NCBI RefSeq assembly: GCF_028453695.1
Contig: NC_135777.1
Location: 17,535,714 to 17,599,713, forward strand
Reading direction: 5' to 3'
From: Augochlora pura
Lineage: Eukaryota > Arthropoda > Insecta > Hymenoptera > Halictidae
DNA: 64,000 nucleotides
The notes under the pieces were generated by a model, which was not told the origin of the DNA, searched no databases, and worked only from the letters and a program-made list of their open reading frames with translations. Positions within the stretch are counted from its first letter, which is position 1. Each line of letters starts with the position of its first letter. Position numbers and translations under genes: made by a program. Positions 1 to 11,360 of the stretch are shown here, in pieces.

Positions 1-2640
1 ATCAGAACAATCTGAACCATAAATATCTTGCAGCGTTCGTAAATTAATGAACGAACGTTCTTGTAAATTTTCATCCAATTGCAGCATTAAAACTTTTCAA
101 CAATAAAATTTTATAAATGAAAATAATAAATATAGTACCGAAGAGGATACAAAATTGAGACTACCTTAGAGAGACTATTTAAAGATTCCAGTAACTGTGT
201 ATAAACAATCTTGATACTCATACACTATTCTAATCAGGGTAAGGTTAGAACAATTCCTTGGTTTAATTCACATCCTGGTCAGCTTCGCATCTGGCTCGGC
301 AAGATTAGATCCTTGAAAGCTCTTCCGTTATTTAAACTATGATTGAGTTTACCAGCATACCGGATGTATCATTCGTTCGCATAAATTCCCAAAGTCAAGG
401 ACCGTTTTCTCCGGGGGGTTGCGCGGCGGCGTGCGCGGAGCGCGAGCAGCCGCGCGGACGCAAGACAAAGCCGAGCGATAATTGGCGGAGGGAAACGGTG
501 CCGGTTCGTGACAAGATCGGAGCTATTGAATTTAAATGGGGGCAATTCGATTGATTCAGAGCGCTCGTAAAACGGTCGATCAAATGGGGGGGCGCCGTAA
601 GAAAAATCGCTGATACGCCGACGGCGAATAAAAAGCCGTGGCCCGACGTGGCAAGCCGCGGAGTTACTCGTTATTAGCAGCCAATAATAGGCTTTCCCGT
701 TTTACGATATCGATACGTGACACCCACACGTTCCGGCTGTCCCCGCCGGAGACAGTGTCTCGAAATCGTGTTCGCGAATAGAACCGAGATGTCATTGCGT
801 ATCCTGTAACGTTACTGCAGCCGGCCGCGCGCGGCTCTCCTTCCGTGGCTGGAATGCGCCGTTCGAGAATTTACTATTATCACAGTGACAACCGCTCGGC
901 GGCTCGCTAATACGAAACGTGAAAAGCGACCGAAAATGTCGGACGCCGCCGCGACTCGGACCAATAGAAAATGGAGAATTCTTGGATGGTTCCGGTTGTG
1001 CGAAATCCAAGCGACGCCAACCTGGCCAGATTTCAGATGACATTATTTGATACGTTGCTTTCTCATCTCGCAATTATTCCCATGCGTGCGATCGCTTGCG
1101 AAATAATTAGTTAAATAATGTGTTATTTTATATTGTAATCGCTCGAGATAATTGCGGAATTATTCGGTACTTGATATTAGATCAAATGAATTATTTCGAA
1201 TATTTATTATTTTCATTTTAAATAAGATAACAATCGTCTTCTTACAAAGATGTTTAGGTTGACAAATAAAACTTTGCTAAACCAGTTAATATTTTTGGTT
1301 TCTGATTTTCTTCTTTTACGATTTATAATATTTAAAAAATGTCTTCAAACTTCTTTATTCGCCCCTAATATGATAATAGAAATTACACGGACCTTAAATA
1401 AATCCAACGGACATCGCACCGACAATTTACCGAACAGATGTACACCGAGGAAACTTTACCTTAAACGAGAATAATAAATAACTGTTCGAAATAATTGATT
1501 TCCATAGAATTTATAAATCGACGCGCCGAGACTGGAAAGTTGAAATTAATTAAAGTGACTGGACACTTTCTTTCGAAATGTGTCGCCGACATGCTTAACG
1601 ACAAACGTTACGGACAATGTGTTAACGATGTAATACGAACTTTATACTTAATTTATCACGATTCGCGCCGGCTATTATTCAACCCTCGAGATTACAGCGA
1701 TTCCGAGAGACCCGCGCCGTTTGTCGTATCCGACACCGCCACACAGACGCGTTTCGATAATGCCAGGTTAATTGCAACCTCTTAAAACTATTTGCGCTGC
1801 TCTCGGACGGACGAGTCACCACCGGATAGTTAATAATCTTCCGACCGCTAACGCGATTCCCGTAATGAATTTTTCAATAGCGTCGGCAATTATAATCACA
1901 AACTGACAGACAACCGGAGCAACGTGACGCAACGGTTTCAACTCGAACTAACAATTACAGAAACATTAAGTCTCTTTCCAGGCGAGATCCGCGATGGTTT
2001 ATTGCAATAAAATGTGGCGTGGACAAGCTTGTACAGTCCCGGTAAAATTGCTCGAGCAAGTTTTTCAGGTAATAGTCGATTAACCATGCCAGAAAGTAAT
2101 ACGATCGTAGAACGTGAATCTCTTGTAATTCTGATACAGCAGGATGCTTGTTCAACAATTAATTTAGCTAACAAAGAAGCTGAACGGCTCGATACGTCAT
2201 TAGAAATTCCATGACGTTTTCTTCACGGAAATATTTATTCTTACCGACGCGCGAATTGCGTCAATAATCGACTGTTATTAAGTTATTATTAGACTGCAGA
2301 TTTTATACATCCTTAATTTAACGAAATTATTAAGAGAGGAATCATATTTTTTATTAAACCTTCGTTCTATTTGATTCGTTAAGAAAATTTTATATTGTTT
2401 TGTTCAGTTATAATGTTTTATTGTGCTATTTTTCTTTCGATTAAGAGTACTGGTTCACATGCTACGTTTATTCTGTTGTCTAGATATTCTTTCATAAATT
2501 TGAATGTATTCTCCGCGTGCTTGATATTTTTCAGCAATATTTCCACTGATCTTGATCAACGTTCCTCCTTTTATCCATTAATTATAACAACATAATCAAT
2601 TAATAATATTAATTTAACTCCGACTGAAACTCTTCCATCG
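1..2640. other. Non-coding stretch: AT-rich / CpG-rich / AT-rich
   Basis: No gene is supported. Positions 1-340 and about 1080-2600 are AT-rich, while about 340-1080 is CpG-rich with many CGCG words. Open frames in the CpG-rich part are short, arginine/alanine-rich, lie on both strands and have no recognisable domain, which is what CpG-rich non-coding DNA produces. I see no terminal inverted repeat, RNA gene or strong tandem repeat here. Confidence 0.6.
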
Positions 2641-4344
2641 ATGCTCGAAACAGATCGAGAAAACGATGCATTCAGCCACTCCACGAATCCCACGCGAGTC
2701 CAAACAAAATGGCGTCAGAATTTTCCTCTCGGATCCCGAAGATCGGCCCACGCGTGAAACAACTCAACCGTTCCTGGCCATCCGAAACAAGGTGGCCGAA
2801 GTTCCGATGCCTGTCTCCGCTTCTGCGTTACGTCATAGTTGCGGCATAGTAGCGTGTCTATTACGAAGCTCCGGCCGTTTTACTCCGGCAAACCAGACCA
2901 TAATAAATAGTGCTCGTTGAACACAGAAATCGCAGCACCGCCGGCAAATTCATCACGCGAGCGGCGCAATTATAACTCCGTCACTGCAAGACGAAAACCG
3001 ACGGGAGAACAGCCGCCGCCGTCGCCGCCGCGGAATCGCTGGAAGGAAACGGATGCTCGACCCAGTTTCCTGGCAGCCACGCGCGCGTAAAAGCGCTGAA
3101 ACAGTTCGCGATCTGCTACGCTACACTTACGAAATCGTCAGCATTGTGTATGTATCTGCGAAGGCGGGCAAAAAACGCCAGACTCCCGGTCTGATACGAT
3201 AGGTATGCGGGATGCGACCGTGACGGACGCGTTTGCCTATCCGTATGCAGATTACAAAGATAGATCTTTTCTGTTTTCTGTTACTCGCCGAGACTCTCTT
3301 TTCTTCACCTTTTTTTTTTTCCCTCGGGGATCGCGGCTAGACTACTTTCTCGATAATGTTGCACCAACCCCGTGACGAATTCGAAGTTTCCGCTTTTTCC
3401 TGGAATTTTTGCGCGCTTCCTCGTCGCTGCTTTTCTGGAGCGATTCGATCGAGATCTTCAAATAATCTTGCGTCGCTCGAGATTTTCTATTCAATGTTAA
3501 ATATACCGTGGCGGTTAAACTAGTTAATTGTACTGTTTATTTTGCAATTGTTTACGTTGCGAAGAAATTTTTAGAAGAAAAGGTGAAATTATTTTTTTAA
3601 TGCGGTTGTGACCGCTGATTTCGCTCTATTTTAAATTCTATTGAAGTAAGGTACAGCAAGTGTACGAATTATAATAGTCTTTTTATTTTAAATAAAACGA
3701 GATTGCGACATTGATATTTCAAAATAAATTTTAACATTTTTATCCTTGCTCTAATTATGCAAATTTACGGCAACCAGCTTTTTATCGAGAACATTGTGAA
3801 CTTTCTATGTTTTATTTAAATCAGTATCCTTGCTTAACGAAATTGCTATATTTAAAAAAATTCGTAGATCTACAATACTTAGGATCGATGCGTTCGATAG
3901 ATTCGTTACAGAATATCCAAAAAATTCATTGAACGTTTTTCACGAGTACAATACCATTGTCGATCGGAATCAGTTTATCCATTAATCCGACCTCTCGAAA
4001 ACTCTGATCCTTGTCTCGTGGTTCAAAACCTCTCATTGTCATCGTATAAATCCAAATCAGCTCTATATCGCGCCGATAAATATTCAATGCAACTCGGACT
4101 TCCGACGTTACATAATAAAGACTTACTCCATTCCGTGCCCGCGAGTCTATCGATTCATCTAACGAATGAAACCGTGAAAGGCCGTTCCTTTTTTTTTCTC
4201 CTCTTCCAGTTAACGTACGATTCTTTGCTTCATTAACCATTTCCTTCTCTAATCCGGCCGACCTGCACGCTCGGCCGCTGGCTCCCCGCGGCTTTGCGTC
4301 TTAAATCACTCCCGGCTGCGTTACAAAAAACTGTTCAGCCAGGC
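2641..4344. other. Non-coding stretch: two CpG-rich blocks around an AT-rich gap
   Basis: The stretch from 2640 to 3480 is CpG-rich and includes a short CCG/CGC trinucleotide run near 3014-3034. A pyrimidine-rich tract lies at about 3296-3325. The part from 3480 to 3920 is AT-rich and the sequence becomes CpG-rich again to 4344. No exon, RNA gene or transposon end was recognised. Short open frames overlap on both strands with no domain content. Confidence 0.55.
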
Positions 4345-4372
4345 GTAGCAAATAATTGAAATTATTTGCTAC
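4345..4372. repeat. Perfect 28-bp inverted repeat
   Basis: Two 13-bp arms (GTAGCAAATAATT and its exact reverse complement) are separated by only GA. The structure could extrude as a small cruciform or be a dyad binding site. It lies inside a mostly CpG-rich block, although the arms themselves are AT-rich. No matching TIR pair or target duplication was found around it. Confidence 0.85.
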
Positions 4373-5947
4373 GGGTATGAGTTATCACCGAGTTCGAAGG
4401 CTTCAATCTCTACCCGACGATTTTATATCGCCGGCCGATGCTTGAGTTATCTCGATTGCCCAGCACAAAAGGGGTTTATCTCGGTTCCGGCCTCGCGATT
4501 CGACCGTGCTCGAATTAAATTAATGGATTTACATTACTGATTTTATTCGCGATATAATTCACGGGCAAGTCGGGCGCACACGCGCGTTGATGGATGTGAC
4601 GATTATGCGACGGGATCGCAGATAACGATTGTATCGCGATCGCCGCGAGAGCGCGTTAATTCCGCGAAAATTAATTGGAAACCCGGCCGCACACTTACTC
4701 GAACGTGTCAAACTGAACGGGGCTCGTGCATTCTTCATCAATCCTCGCTGGTCGTCGCGAAATCAAGAACTGCAACAAAAAGATCGATGATTTTGGTTAT
4801 GCAAGGTTAACATTGCAGATGCGTTTTTTAGTTTAAATTGTGTATTTGAAGAGTTAAAGTAATTCGGAAATATTTATTGCTACTAATCTCGCTTGTTCGC
4901 ATATCGTGTCTAGATCTTCGATAATAATTAATATTTCCTATAATAATTAGTATTTTCCAATAAAAAAACTTCTTGAAGGTATAGACTTCCTGTTATAACA
5001 ATTATCGCAACTAAAAGTTTGTGGATCATTTGTAAAAATATTCACAAACGTTAGTCAAAATCGTCTTTCAAGTATATATTACTCTCGATTGTCTTAATTT
5101 ATAATATTTCTATTTCACAACCTTACCAAATTACATCAGTCAGGCTAAATATGTCTCGATCAGACATATAAGAAGTAACTATATATAACTTGTACGAAAC
5201 AGTTGTAAAATTAAATTAACTACAATACGAAATTATGCAGCACCTCGCCTCTTCATCAGATCTTTCACAGACCAACATTCATTATTTTAAATAATTAAAA
5301 CAGTTTTTACTAAGTAGGACTTTACTAACAGTAGAGTTAAACAGTATGAAAACGAAGACAGCCTGAAAAATCCTAAATCATAGTTTATCGATTCTAAAGA
5401 TTAGAATTTTTTAAGAATGGCATCTGTGCACTAAAATCTCGTTGAAATCTTTAAAAAAAAAAAGTGTATCCAAGCGAATGCATAAATAACTAAATAAACA
5501 GTTTTAAAAAAAAAGACACGCAGTATTATATATTCGCATAAATATCCGACATTTCATCTGCACTAATTTAATAATGAAAAAAACATCTCAGCGTGCGAAT
5601 TAATTCCCTTCAGCCAGCCAAGAATGACACATCAGTCCAAACGGCACTTCTACCGAAAGGGGTTGAAAAATCAAACCCGAAACCATTCCCATCTCACAGC
5701 CGCCGGAGCGTAATCCCTCGGGCGAGCATTATTATTCCCATCCGGCCGATTATACCAGGACAAAACGGTGTCCCGATCTCGGTCCCGCAGATCCCCCGCG
5801 CAGATCCACGGAAGGAGAAGGTATCGGTGCCGGCGGTATCGTCCGCTGATTTATTGTCAGGTGAGATCAGCCGGAGTGATCCGGCCGCTGTGCATTATGC
5901 ATTCGCACGCAGTTTCGAGGTATCGCGAAATTCATCGAAAACCAAGA
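4373..5947. other. Non-coding stretch, CpG-rich to AT-rich to CpG-rich
   Basis: To about 4780 the sequence is CpG-rich, from 4780 to 5590 it is strongly AT-rich with A runs near 5450 and 5507, and then it is CpG-rich again. A frame of 147 codons starts near 5593 and runs over the poly-G tract at 5948. It shows no domain, and frames on both other phases and the opposite strand are equally open, so it is not called as a gene. Confidence 0.55.
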
Positions 5948-5961
5948 GGGGGGGGGGGGGG
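5948..5961 (+). repeat. Homopolymer run of 14 G
   Basis: Fourteen consecutive G residues are followed by T, G and six C. A G run of this length is prone to slippage and to sequencing or assembly length error. The nearby C run could pair with it in a hairpin. It sits in a CpG-rich block. Confidence 0.9.
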
Positions 5962-7773
5962 TGCCCCCCGTGTACACATGTATATCCGTGGTCCGTGGCG
6001 ATGGTTCCCGTGGTCGGACGTGGCCAATCCCGTTAGGAAACCGCGGCCAGATATGGAACGATTCGGCGAAACCGTCGGGGAAACAAGGCGAGAGCCGACC
6101 GCCGCGCGCGTTTCCTTCTCCGCCCGGTTGTGTTACAGATTTCAGGCAATGTTTCAATCCCCGACACACAAGGCCTTATGGTATCGTTGCATTATCGCGC
6201 GCTAGCCGTTTCGCCGGCGGTTCTAAGCGGGCGCGCGCGCGCGCGCGGATAGAACCTCTCTCGGGTTCTCTTTCAGGTCTCTCTTCAGCGGCAGAATAGG
6301 CCGTGCTGAAACCCGAGAGGAGAAACACGAAAATTTATCAGGGACGATGGCGCGCGGGGGCCCCGTTGGCGAACGTTGCGCTTCCGGGACCCCGAGACGA
6401 CGGGGCCCGGGCTGCTTTGCATTCGATCCCGTTAAAAGACAACCCGGAGATCCTTTCGCTTCTGGACAAATTTAAATTGGACTGCACGCGTATACAGCGG
6501 AATCTATTGCGCGTCTCTCCCGCCTAGGAATCTGTACCCTGTCAGCCGTCCGCGATCTAGAAAGCGGAATGCTCCGGATACGATTTCCGAGGGACCGCGC
6601 GCCGACTGTGTTTCCGTTGCAACGGGCCGCGACGTGGTAATTGTTTTCGATCGGGGGGGGAAAACGTGTCCGATTGATCTGCGACCGCGTGGACCCGCGG
6701 TGTTCGCCGCAGCTGGACTCGCCGACGATTTGCATAATCGTTGCGGATAAATCACTCCGTGATGGCGCGAAAACCGAAAGGGATGGTACACGCATTGTTG
6801 AACGGTTTAGTCGAATACCAAGCGATGGATCGAAGCGGCGTTCGATCGCCTTTTTCAGAGATAATTTTAATATTTCTGGCGATTCTCCATTTAGAGTTAT
6901 TTTAATAAATATCAGTTATTAAGCGATGTTTTCAGTTTCTTGCGAGATTATTATTCGGGGAAATGGATCCGTTTTATTGATTTGTTGTTGCTAACTTTTC
7001 TGGTAGTAACATTTGAACAGTTATTGCAATCTTTTTGTAAAGCGTTCAAGATATTGTAAGTATATTGTATATGCTTGATTTTCTTCGTATTTTGTTTAGT
7101 TATCAAATTTTCATAAAATATTTAATTCTCTTCTCTCGACGAGCATATTTGTCACCAAGTGGCAATATTTGTAAAAATAGTTAAATTAAGTAGCAATACT
7201 TGATAATAAAATAAAATAAATAGTTGAATAAAATTGATTATATTATTAAACAGAAAGTATACTACAATACAATGTCTAGTAAATTAAATTTACATACGAT
7301 CAGAGAGATGCAAAAAGAACTAACTAGCACTTAAACTAATTTATAAAGATCAAGATAAATGGATAATCCTTAATTGCAACCAGGTACAAATAACCTAAAA
7401 ATTCCTCGAATGTATGAAAATCCGCAGCGTAGCTGTTATTACAAACATTAACATCTTCGATTTATTAAACACAGTAACAGTACCTAAATATTAACTATTA
7501 AATACCAGATCAACCGTAATGCAATCTTGAAATTAATCTCCGTCACTTTCTGTAATATTCGCGTCATCCTGCGAGTAATTAATGAGCCTCCGGCACGATG
7601 AATAAAAGATTTTAATTCAAAATAACGTTGCAAACGATTAATTATGGAGGTCACGCATTAATGTGCGCACCTATGATGATTCTCTCCGTCTTTGTCTAAT
7701 TTTCATGGCTGACGAGATCGCGATCAACGCGCGAATAAATTTAATCTATTAAAAATATTAAATTAACTTTCAG
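5962..7773. other. Non-coding stretch with (GC)n, then AT-rich
   Basis: CpG-rich sequence continues to about 6840 and is then replaced by an AT-rich block to 7773. The CpG-rich part includes the alternating GC run at 6230-6248 and a run of eight G near 6653. Frames of 90-112 codons exist on both strands but overlap each other and lack domains. Nothing transposon-like was recognised in the AT-rich part. Confidence 0.55.
6230..6248. repeat. (GC)n dinucleotide run
   Basis: This is an uninterrupted alternating G/C run of about 19 bases. Alternating purine-pyrimidine GC is the classic Z-DNA-forming sequence. Similar runs recur at 29546-29558, 33681-33693, 40559-40571, 43534-43550 and 45594-45608, all in CpG-rich blocks. 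Confidence 0.85.
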
Positions 7774-7890
7774 TCTACTCTGTCGGAGTCATCGCGCGAT
7801 CAAGAGTTCGGAGGAAATAGTGGTCGCAAAGAGAGGAGTAAATACGTATTAGTGGAATATTAGTGTGAGTCAGAAGTGACCCCGGCACAG
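7774..7890 (+). other. Possible 117-bp internal exon (coding or UTR/ncRNA)
   Basis: The segment is preceded by an acceptor-like TTAACTTTCAG at 7763-7773 and followed by a donor-like CACAG|GTGAAT at 7891. It is noticeably less AT-rich than the flanking 500 bp on either side. Its length is a multiple of three. The first reading phase stays open for 29 codons and then meets TAG, so it could be a terminal coding exon, a non-coding exon, or chance. No protein family was recognised and no partner exon was found. Splice-like words are common by chance, so confidence is low. Confidence 0.15.
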
Positions 7891-8530
7891 GTGAATCCGA
7901 GAGTTATCCGTACTCAATTTCTCAATCGCGACAGTTCAATCGTGTGCTTCGAAATCGGAATTATTATGTAATTATACCAGAAACGAGTGGATGAAATGTA
8001 AAACAATAAATATTTCAAAATAATTAATTAAACTTATTAAAAAGTAGAAATTAATTTGACATTTTTGTGCCCAACGCCTTACCATCAAAGCTATAAATTT
8101 ATTTGCTTCTTAAGGAAAGAACAAACAATATTGCAATAGAAAATTATTAATAATTTGAACGAAGTACCGTGACTTTTTTTAAAGCAAATGAAATTTTATA
8201 AATATCGTGTATCCACGGTCGCTTCTCCACTGACATGTGGTCAACGATGGGATAAAATTATATATCAATTTACAAGAAATTAATGATACCTTTGTCCGAT
8301 CAGTTAACAAATCATCGTCCCAAGCTTGATTCGATATTACATAGCAACGAGTTTAAAAGAAGAAATCAACTAGTATTTTGCATCCACTTCCTCCCATCAA
8401 TGCGGACCATTTTTATTCTGTTCGAAGATCGCTATCTAATCATTGCTTTAAGGGTTGTTCGATAGAAACGTACGAAGTTCCTCGTAGATAAGGCATCATC
8501 ATTAGAAACCAGTTAATATAGAGGCGAGGC
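7891..8530. other. AT-rich non-coding stretch
   Basis: The stretch is AT-rich with scattered short frames; a 60-codon frame near 8283 has no domain and no coding character. No inverted termini or tandem repeat was seen. The sequence leads into the duplicated segment that starts at 8531. Confidence 0.5.
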
Positions 8531-8635
8531 GTTAAAAATCGTAGCACTCGGTGCGTAACAAGGTAATAACATCTCCGATGCTCGTCCGTTCGTCGTAACC
8601 ACAAGCTGCCGAACAGATCGATTCCCTCGTCGATG
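8531..8635 (+). repeat. Duplicated segment, copy 1 (partner 9536-9644)
   Basis: This segment aligns in the same orientation with 9536-9644. Shared words in order include TTAAAAATCG, CGTAACAA, GTAATA, CATCTC, TCCGTTC, CAAG, GAA and GATCG followed by TTCCCT. Divergence is substantial and includes small indels. The two copies are about 1 kb apart. It may be an old local duplication, or two copies of a dispersed repeat, or a duplicated regulatory module. Confidence 0.6.
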
Positions 8636-9535
8636 CGAATATATTATTTCTAACTTTTCTCTTTTATTACCATTTCATTTACATTCGTCATCGTTGTCTT
8701 TATTTTCCCATTTCTTCCGTACCATATTTCTACTTTTTTTCTCTGCAAGATCTTTTGCAGACCTTCTCATACTAGTTTAATAATGTACTTAACCAGGTGT
8801 CACTGAAGTCGAATAGATGTAAAAGAATTCAAATGTTGGAAAATAATTTATTGAAAAGATATAAGCGTCCAATATTCATATGAGCGTTGATTTATAAAAA
8901 TACGATAGGAACAGAGGATCGACTATGGAAATGTAATCGAAATGCGTTTGCTATTATTTTCGATAGAAGGAAGCATTTTTAGACTGTCACAATACATTAT
9001 AAATATTTTTAACAATAGAACTATCAAACCAGACAAAATGTCTGGTCTTTGACTTTATTCTTTTACAATTATTAATAAAGCTATAAAAATATTCTTGTTA
9101 GAGATTTTGAGATGAACTTCTTCATTGAAGTACATATTGTAATAAAAATCGTAGAAAGTTTAAATCAATTCCGTTGTTATAAAATATAATTATTATAAAA
9201 TATTATATACTAGCCAGATAGTTCTAGAGTTAAAATAAATTTATATCTTCTCGATAAAACTATTTCGTAAGCTCACACGAACTTTCCTCGGGCATCCCGC
9301 ACTCACCAAAAAATAAACAAAAATTATAACTAATTTATTCGCTTATTAATAAAATCGATCACTGCCTACGTCGCGTCTGTTTCCCGTAAAAACGAATGCA
9401 CAGAACTCCCGTTTCGTCTAAAGATCATAATCGATAGCTTTAGGATCGCCGTTTAAAAGGAAACGCACGAGGCCCGCTTCCAGATACGGCAACGGCCATT
9501 AATAAGCCCGCTAATAGACCCCAGATGGGCAACTT
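8636..9535. other. AT-rich non-coding stretch
   Basis: The sequence between the two duplicated segments is AT-rich to about 9400 and more CpG-rich after that. The only distinct structure is the short inverted repeat at 9028-9046. No open frame of interest was found. Confidence 0.5.
9028..9046. repeat. Short perfect inverted repeat ACCAGACA-AAA-TGTCTGGT
   Basis: Eight-base arms are separated by AAA, in an AT-rich setting. A related half-site (TGTCTGGTC) occurs near 52809. Possible explanations are a dyad protein-binding site or the inner part of a decayed transposon terminus; no target duplication was recognised. Confidence 0.7.
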
Positions 9536-9644
9536 GTTTAAAAATCGGAACACTTCGATACGTAACAACGTAATAGCATCTCGGCGAGGCGCATCCGTTC
9601 ATCGCGGCCGCAAGTTTCTGAATCGATCGGTTCCCTGGGCGATG
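9536..9644 (+). repeat. Duplicated segment, copy 2 (partner 8531-8635)
   Basis: This copy is about 1 kb downstream of its partner and has the same orientation. It is more GC-rich than copy 1: GCGGCCGC stands where copy 1 has GTCGTAACCA. The GC-rich copy lies in a CpG-rich block and the AT-richer copy in an AT-rich setting, so the two appear to have drifted in composition with their surroundings. Confidence 0.6.
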
Positions 9645-10029
9645 TTATCTCGTTCTTAGCCGATCCTCTTCCTACGTCCAGGAAATCATGCATTCACGGT
9701 TCGCGGAACCGGCGCGGCGCCGCACAAGCCGAGAGGCTCCCGACCGCCATGAAAAATCCCGAAGCCCACTCGATCCCGAAGTTATCTTCATCCACTCCGA
9801 GTGGATCCGCTTCCTCCGCGCGTCCGCATTACAAATTTCTCAGTCGATTACTGAAAATCGCCGCGACGACCGCGCGACCGCGAAAATGTTGAGCCCAAAT
9901 GTTCCCGTGTAACGTTACCAGACATTGTACAGTTATTATATGATTATATACATAGATGTGTATGTTATATGATAGGTGAGAAAATGTCAATCATTTTTTG
10001 GGCGAAGCTATATTATTTTTAACTTTAAG
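9645..10029. other. CpG-rich end of block, then AT-rich
   Basis: CpG-rich sequence continues to about 9910. A 74-codon frame starting at 9688 is arginine-rich, has no domain and no upstream splice or promoter context I can defend. AT-rich sequence follows up to the MITE at 10030. Confidence 0.5.
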
Positions 10030-10260
10030 TTAACCTTGTTGCGCACACGAGTGGTGACTCTGAGGCGCTGCTACAATTGTTCTATTATGTCCCAAGATTA
10101 TTTTTATATTGACGAAGTTTATATTTATTTTATTTTTAGTCACAAGAATAAATTTCGTATGTATAAAAGTGAATTTTTTGTTATATAGAATGGAGATACT
10201 ATGAGCCAGAGATTTTATTTCAGATTTGCAATTTAAAGGGCTTCTAATGCAAAAGGTTTA
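10030..10260 (+). mobile_element. Family A TTAA-flanked MITE (piggyBac-type), near-complete
   Basis: The left end is TTAACCTTGTTGCGCACACG and the right end is TCTAATGCAAAAGGTTTA, a decayed inverted match. The interior shares with the copy at 49115 the words TTGACGAAGTTTA, TCGTATGTATAAAA and GAGATAC, then ATGAGCCA against ATAAGCCA. Its length of 231 bp matches the other full copies (234 and 240 bp). There is no coding capacity. TTAA target sites with CCY...RGG ends are characteristic of the piggyBac superfamily; assignment to it is inference. Confidence 0.65.
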
Positions 10261-11216
10261 CATATTTTGGAATATTTATATATTTATATATTTTTATTTT
10301 GCAAGCGAGGATATTTACATATTTTTATTCTGTGAGCGAGAATATTTACATATCTTTATTTCGTATGCGAAAATATTTGTATATCATTACTTTGCATTCA
10401 CTCTATTTTATTTTGCTATATTTTCGTCCCGCGAGTCTATATTCGCGCCGCGCCGCGCGCCGCGTCGGACCGAGCGATCCCGGTCTCTTGCAAATTGCAA
10501 CACCCCCAGATTCGATCGGCGGATCGTTGCTACAAATTCCCGCGAGGCGAGCAGGGGCCCGGAGGAGATTTTGTCCCGGAGCTTTGGCAGGATTTGCATC
10601 GCGTCCCGTTAGAGGACACCGATCCCAGATGCGGCACGCCGGCATAGCGAGACGCCTACAACGAGACGCGGTAATCTCGCCACGATGTACGCGTTCGCCG
10701 GGCACACACACACACGCGCGAACCCCGTACGGAAAGCGGGAGAGAGAACAGACCAGAAAAAAAAAGAAATAGTTTCCCATACGAATATGGAAATAGCGGC
10801 GGGCTGACTGAGCGCATCTAGTTTGCGAGGGCTATGTAGCCGTGACTCTGCGCGTGCGCGTTTGTACGCGAGCGTGTACATTTAGGTTTGCCCTAGTGTG
10901 CTCGCTTGCAGGCGCATCTGCGTGCGCCGGTGCTGCACGTGGCACGTGCAACGTGCGAGAACCGCCTTCGCCCATGCGTTCCTCCGGCTCGCCGCCATGT
11001 TGTTTAAAAGCCGCCGGGAAATGGAAGCTGTCGTTTCCGATTTTTGTTTCGTATCGAGATAGAGACGGAAATTCTGATGGAAAATGGTGTATGAGGATGC
11101 AACGATGTGTATACCATTCTAGACATCATTTGAAGCAAGTTTTTCCTTAGCGAAAATAAAATCCGCAGCTTTGTTTACGAGTTATTAATAAAATACAGTA
11201 ACTAATGAGAAGCAAA
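10261..11216. other. AT-rich tail, then CpG-rich block with CA/CG tracts
   Basis: From about 10430 to 11060 the sequence is CpG-rich. It includes a CA run with CG near 10703-10718, an A run near 10760, and alternating GTGCGCGT-type words at 10850-10940. Frames of 90-157 codons overlap on both strands and lack domains. A promoter-like role for this block is possible, but no core promoter element or transcript start can be defended. Confidence 0.5.
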
Positions 11217-11360
11217 TAACAATAATGAATAATAATAATGAATAATAGTAATAATAGTAATAATGCAGAATAATAATGGATAATAGTACTAATGCAGAAT
11301 AATAATGAATAATTAATAATGCAGAATAATAATGAATAATAATAACGCAGACTAATAACA
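11217..11360 (+). repeat. Imperfect AAT-rich tandem repeat
   Basis: The repeat consists of AATAATAATG/AATAATAGT units with recurrent AATGCAGAATAATAATG blocks. It lies in an AT-rich block directly after a CpG-rich one. On the reverse strand it produces a tyrosine/isoleucine/leucine-rich open frame that is a by-product of the repeat. Confidence 0.85.

Noticed and set aside
10600..10990. CpG-rich segment considered as a promoter
   Set aside because: Around 40 similar CpG-rich blocks occur in the window and no initiator, TATA or downstream gene distinguishes this one.
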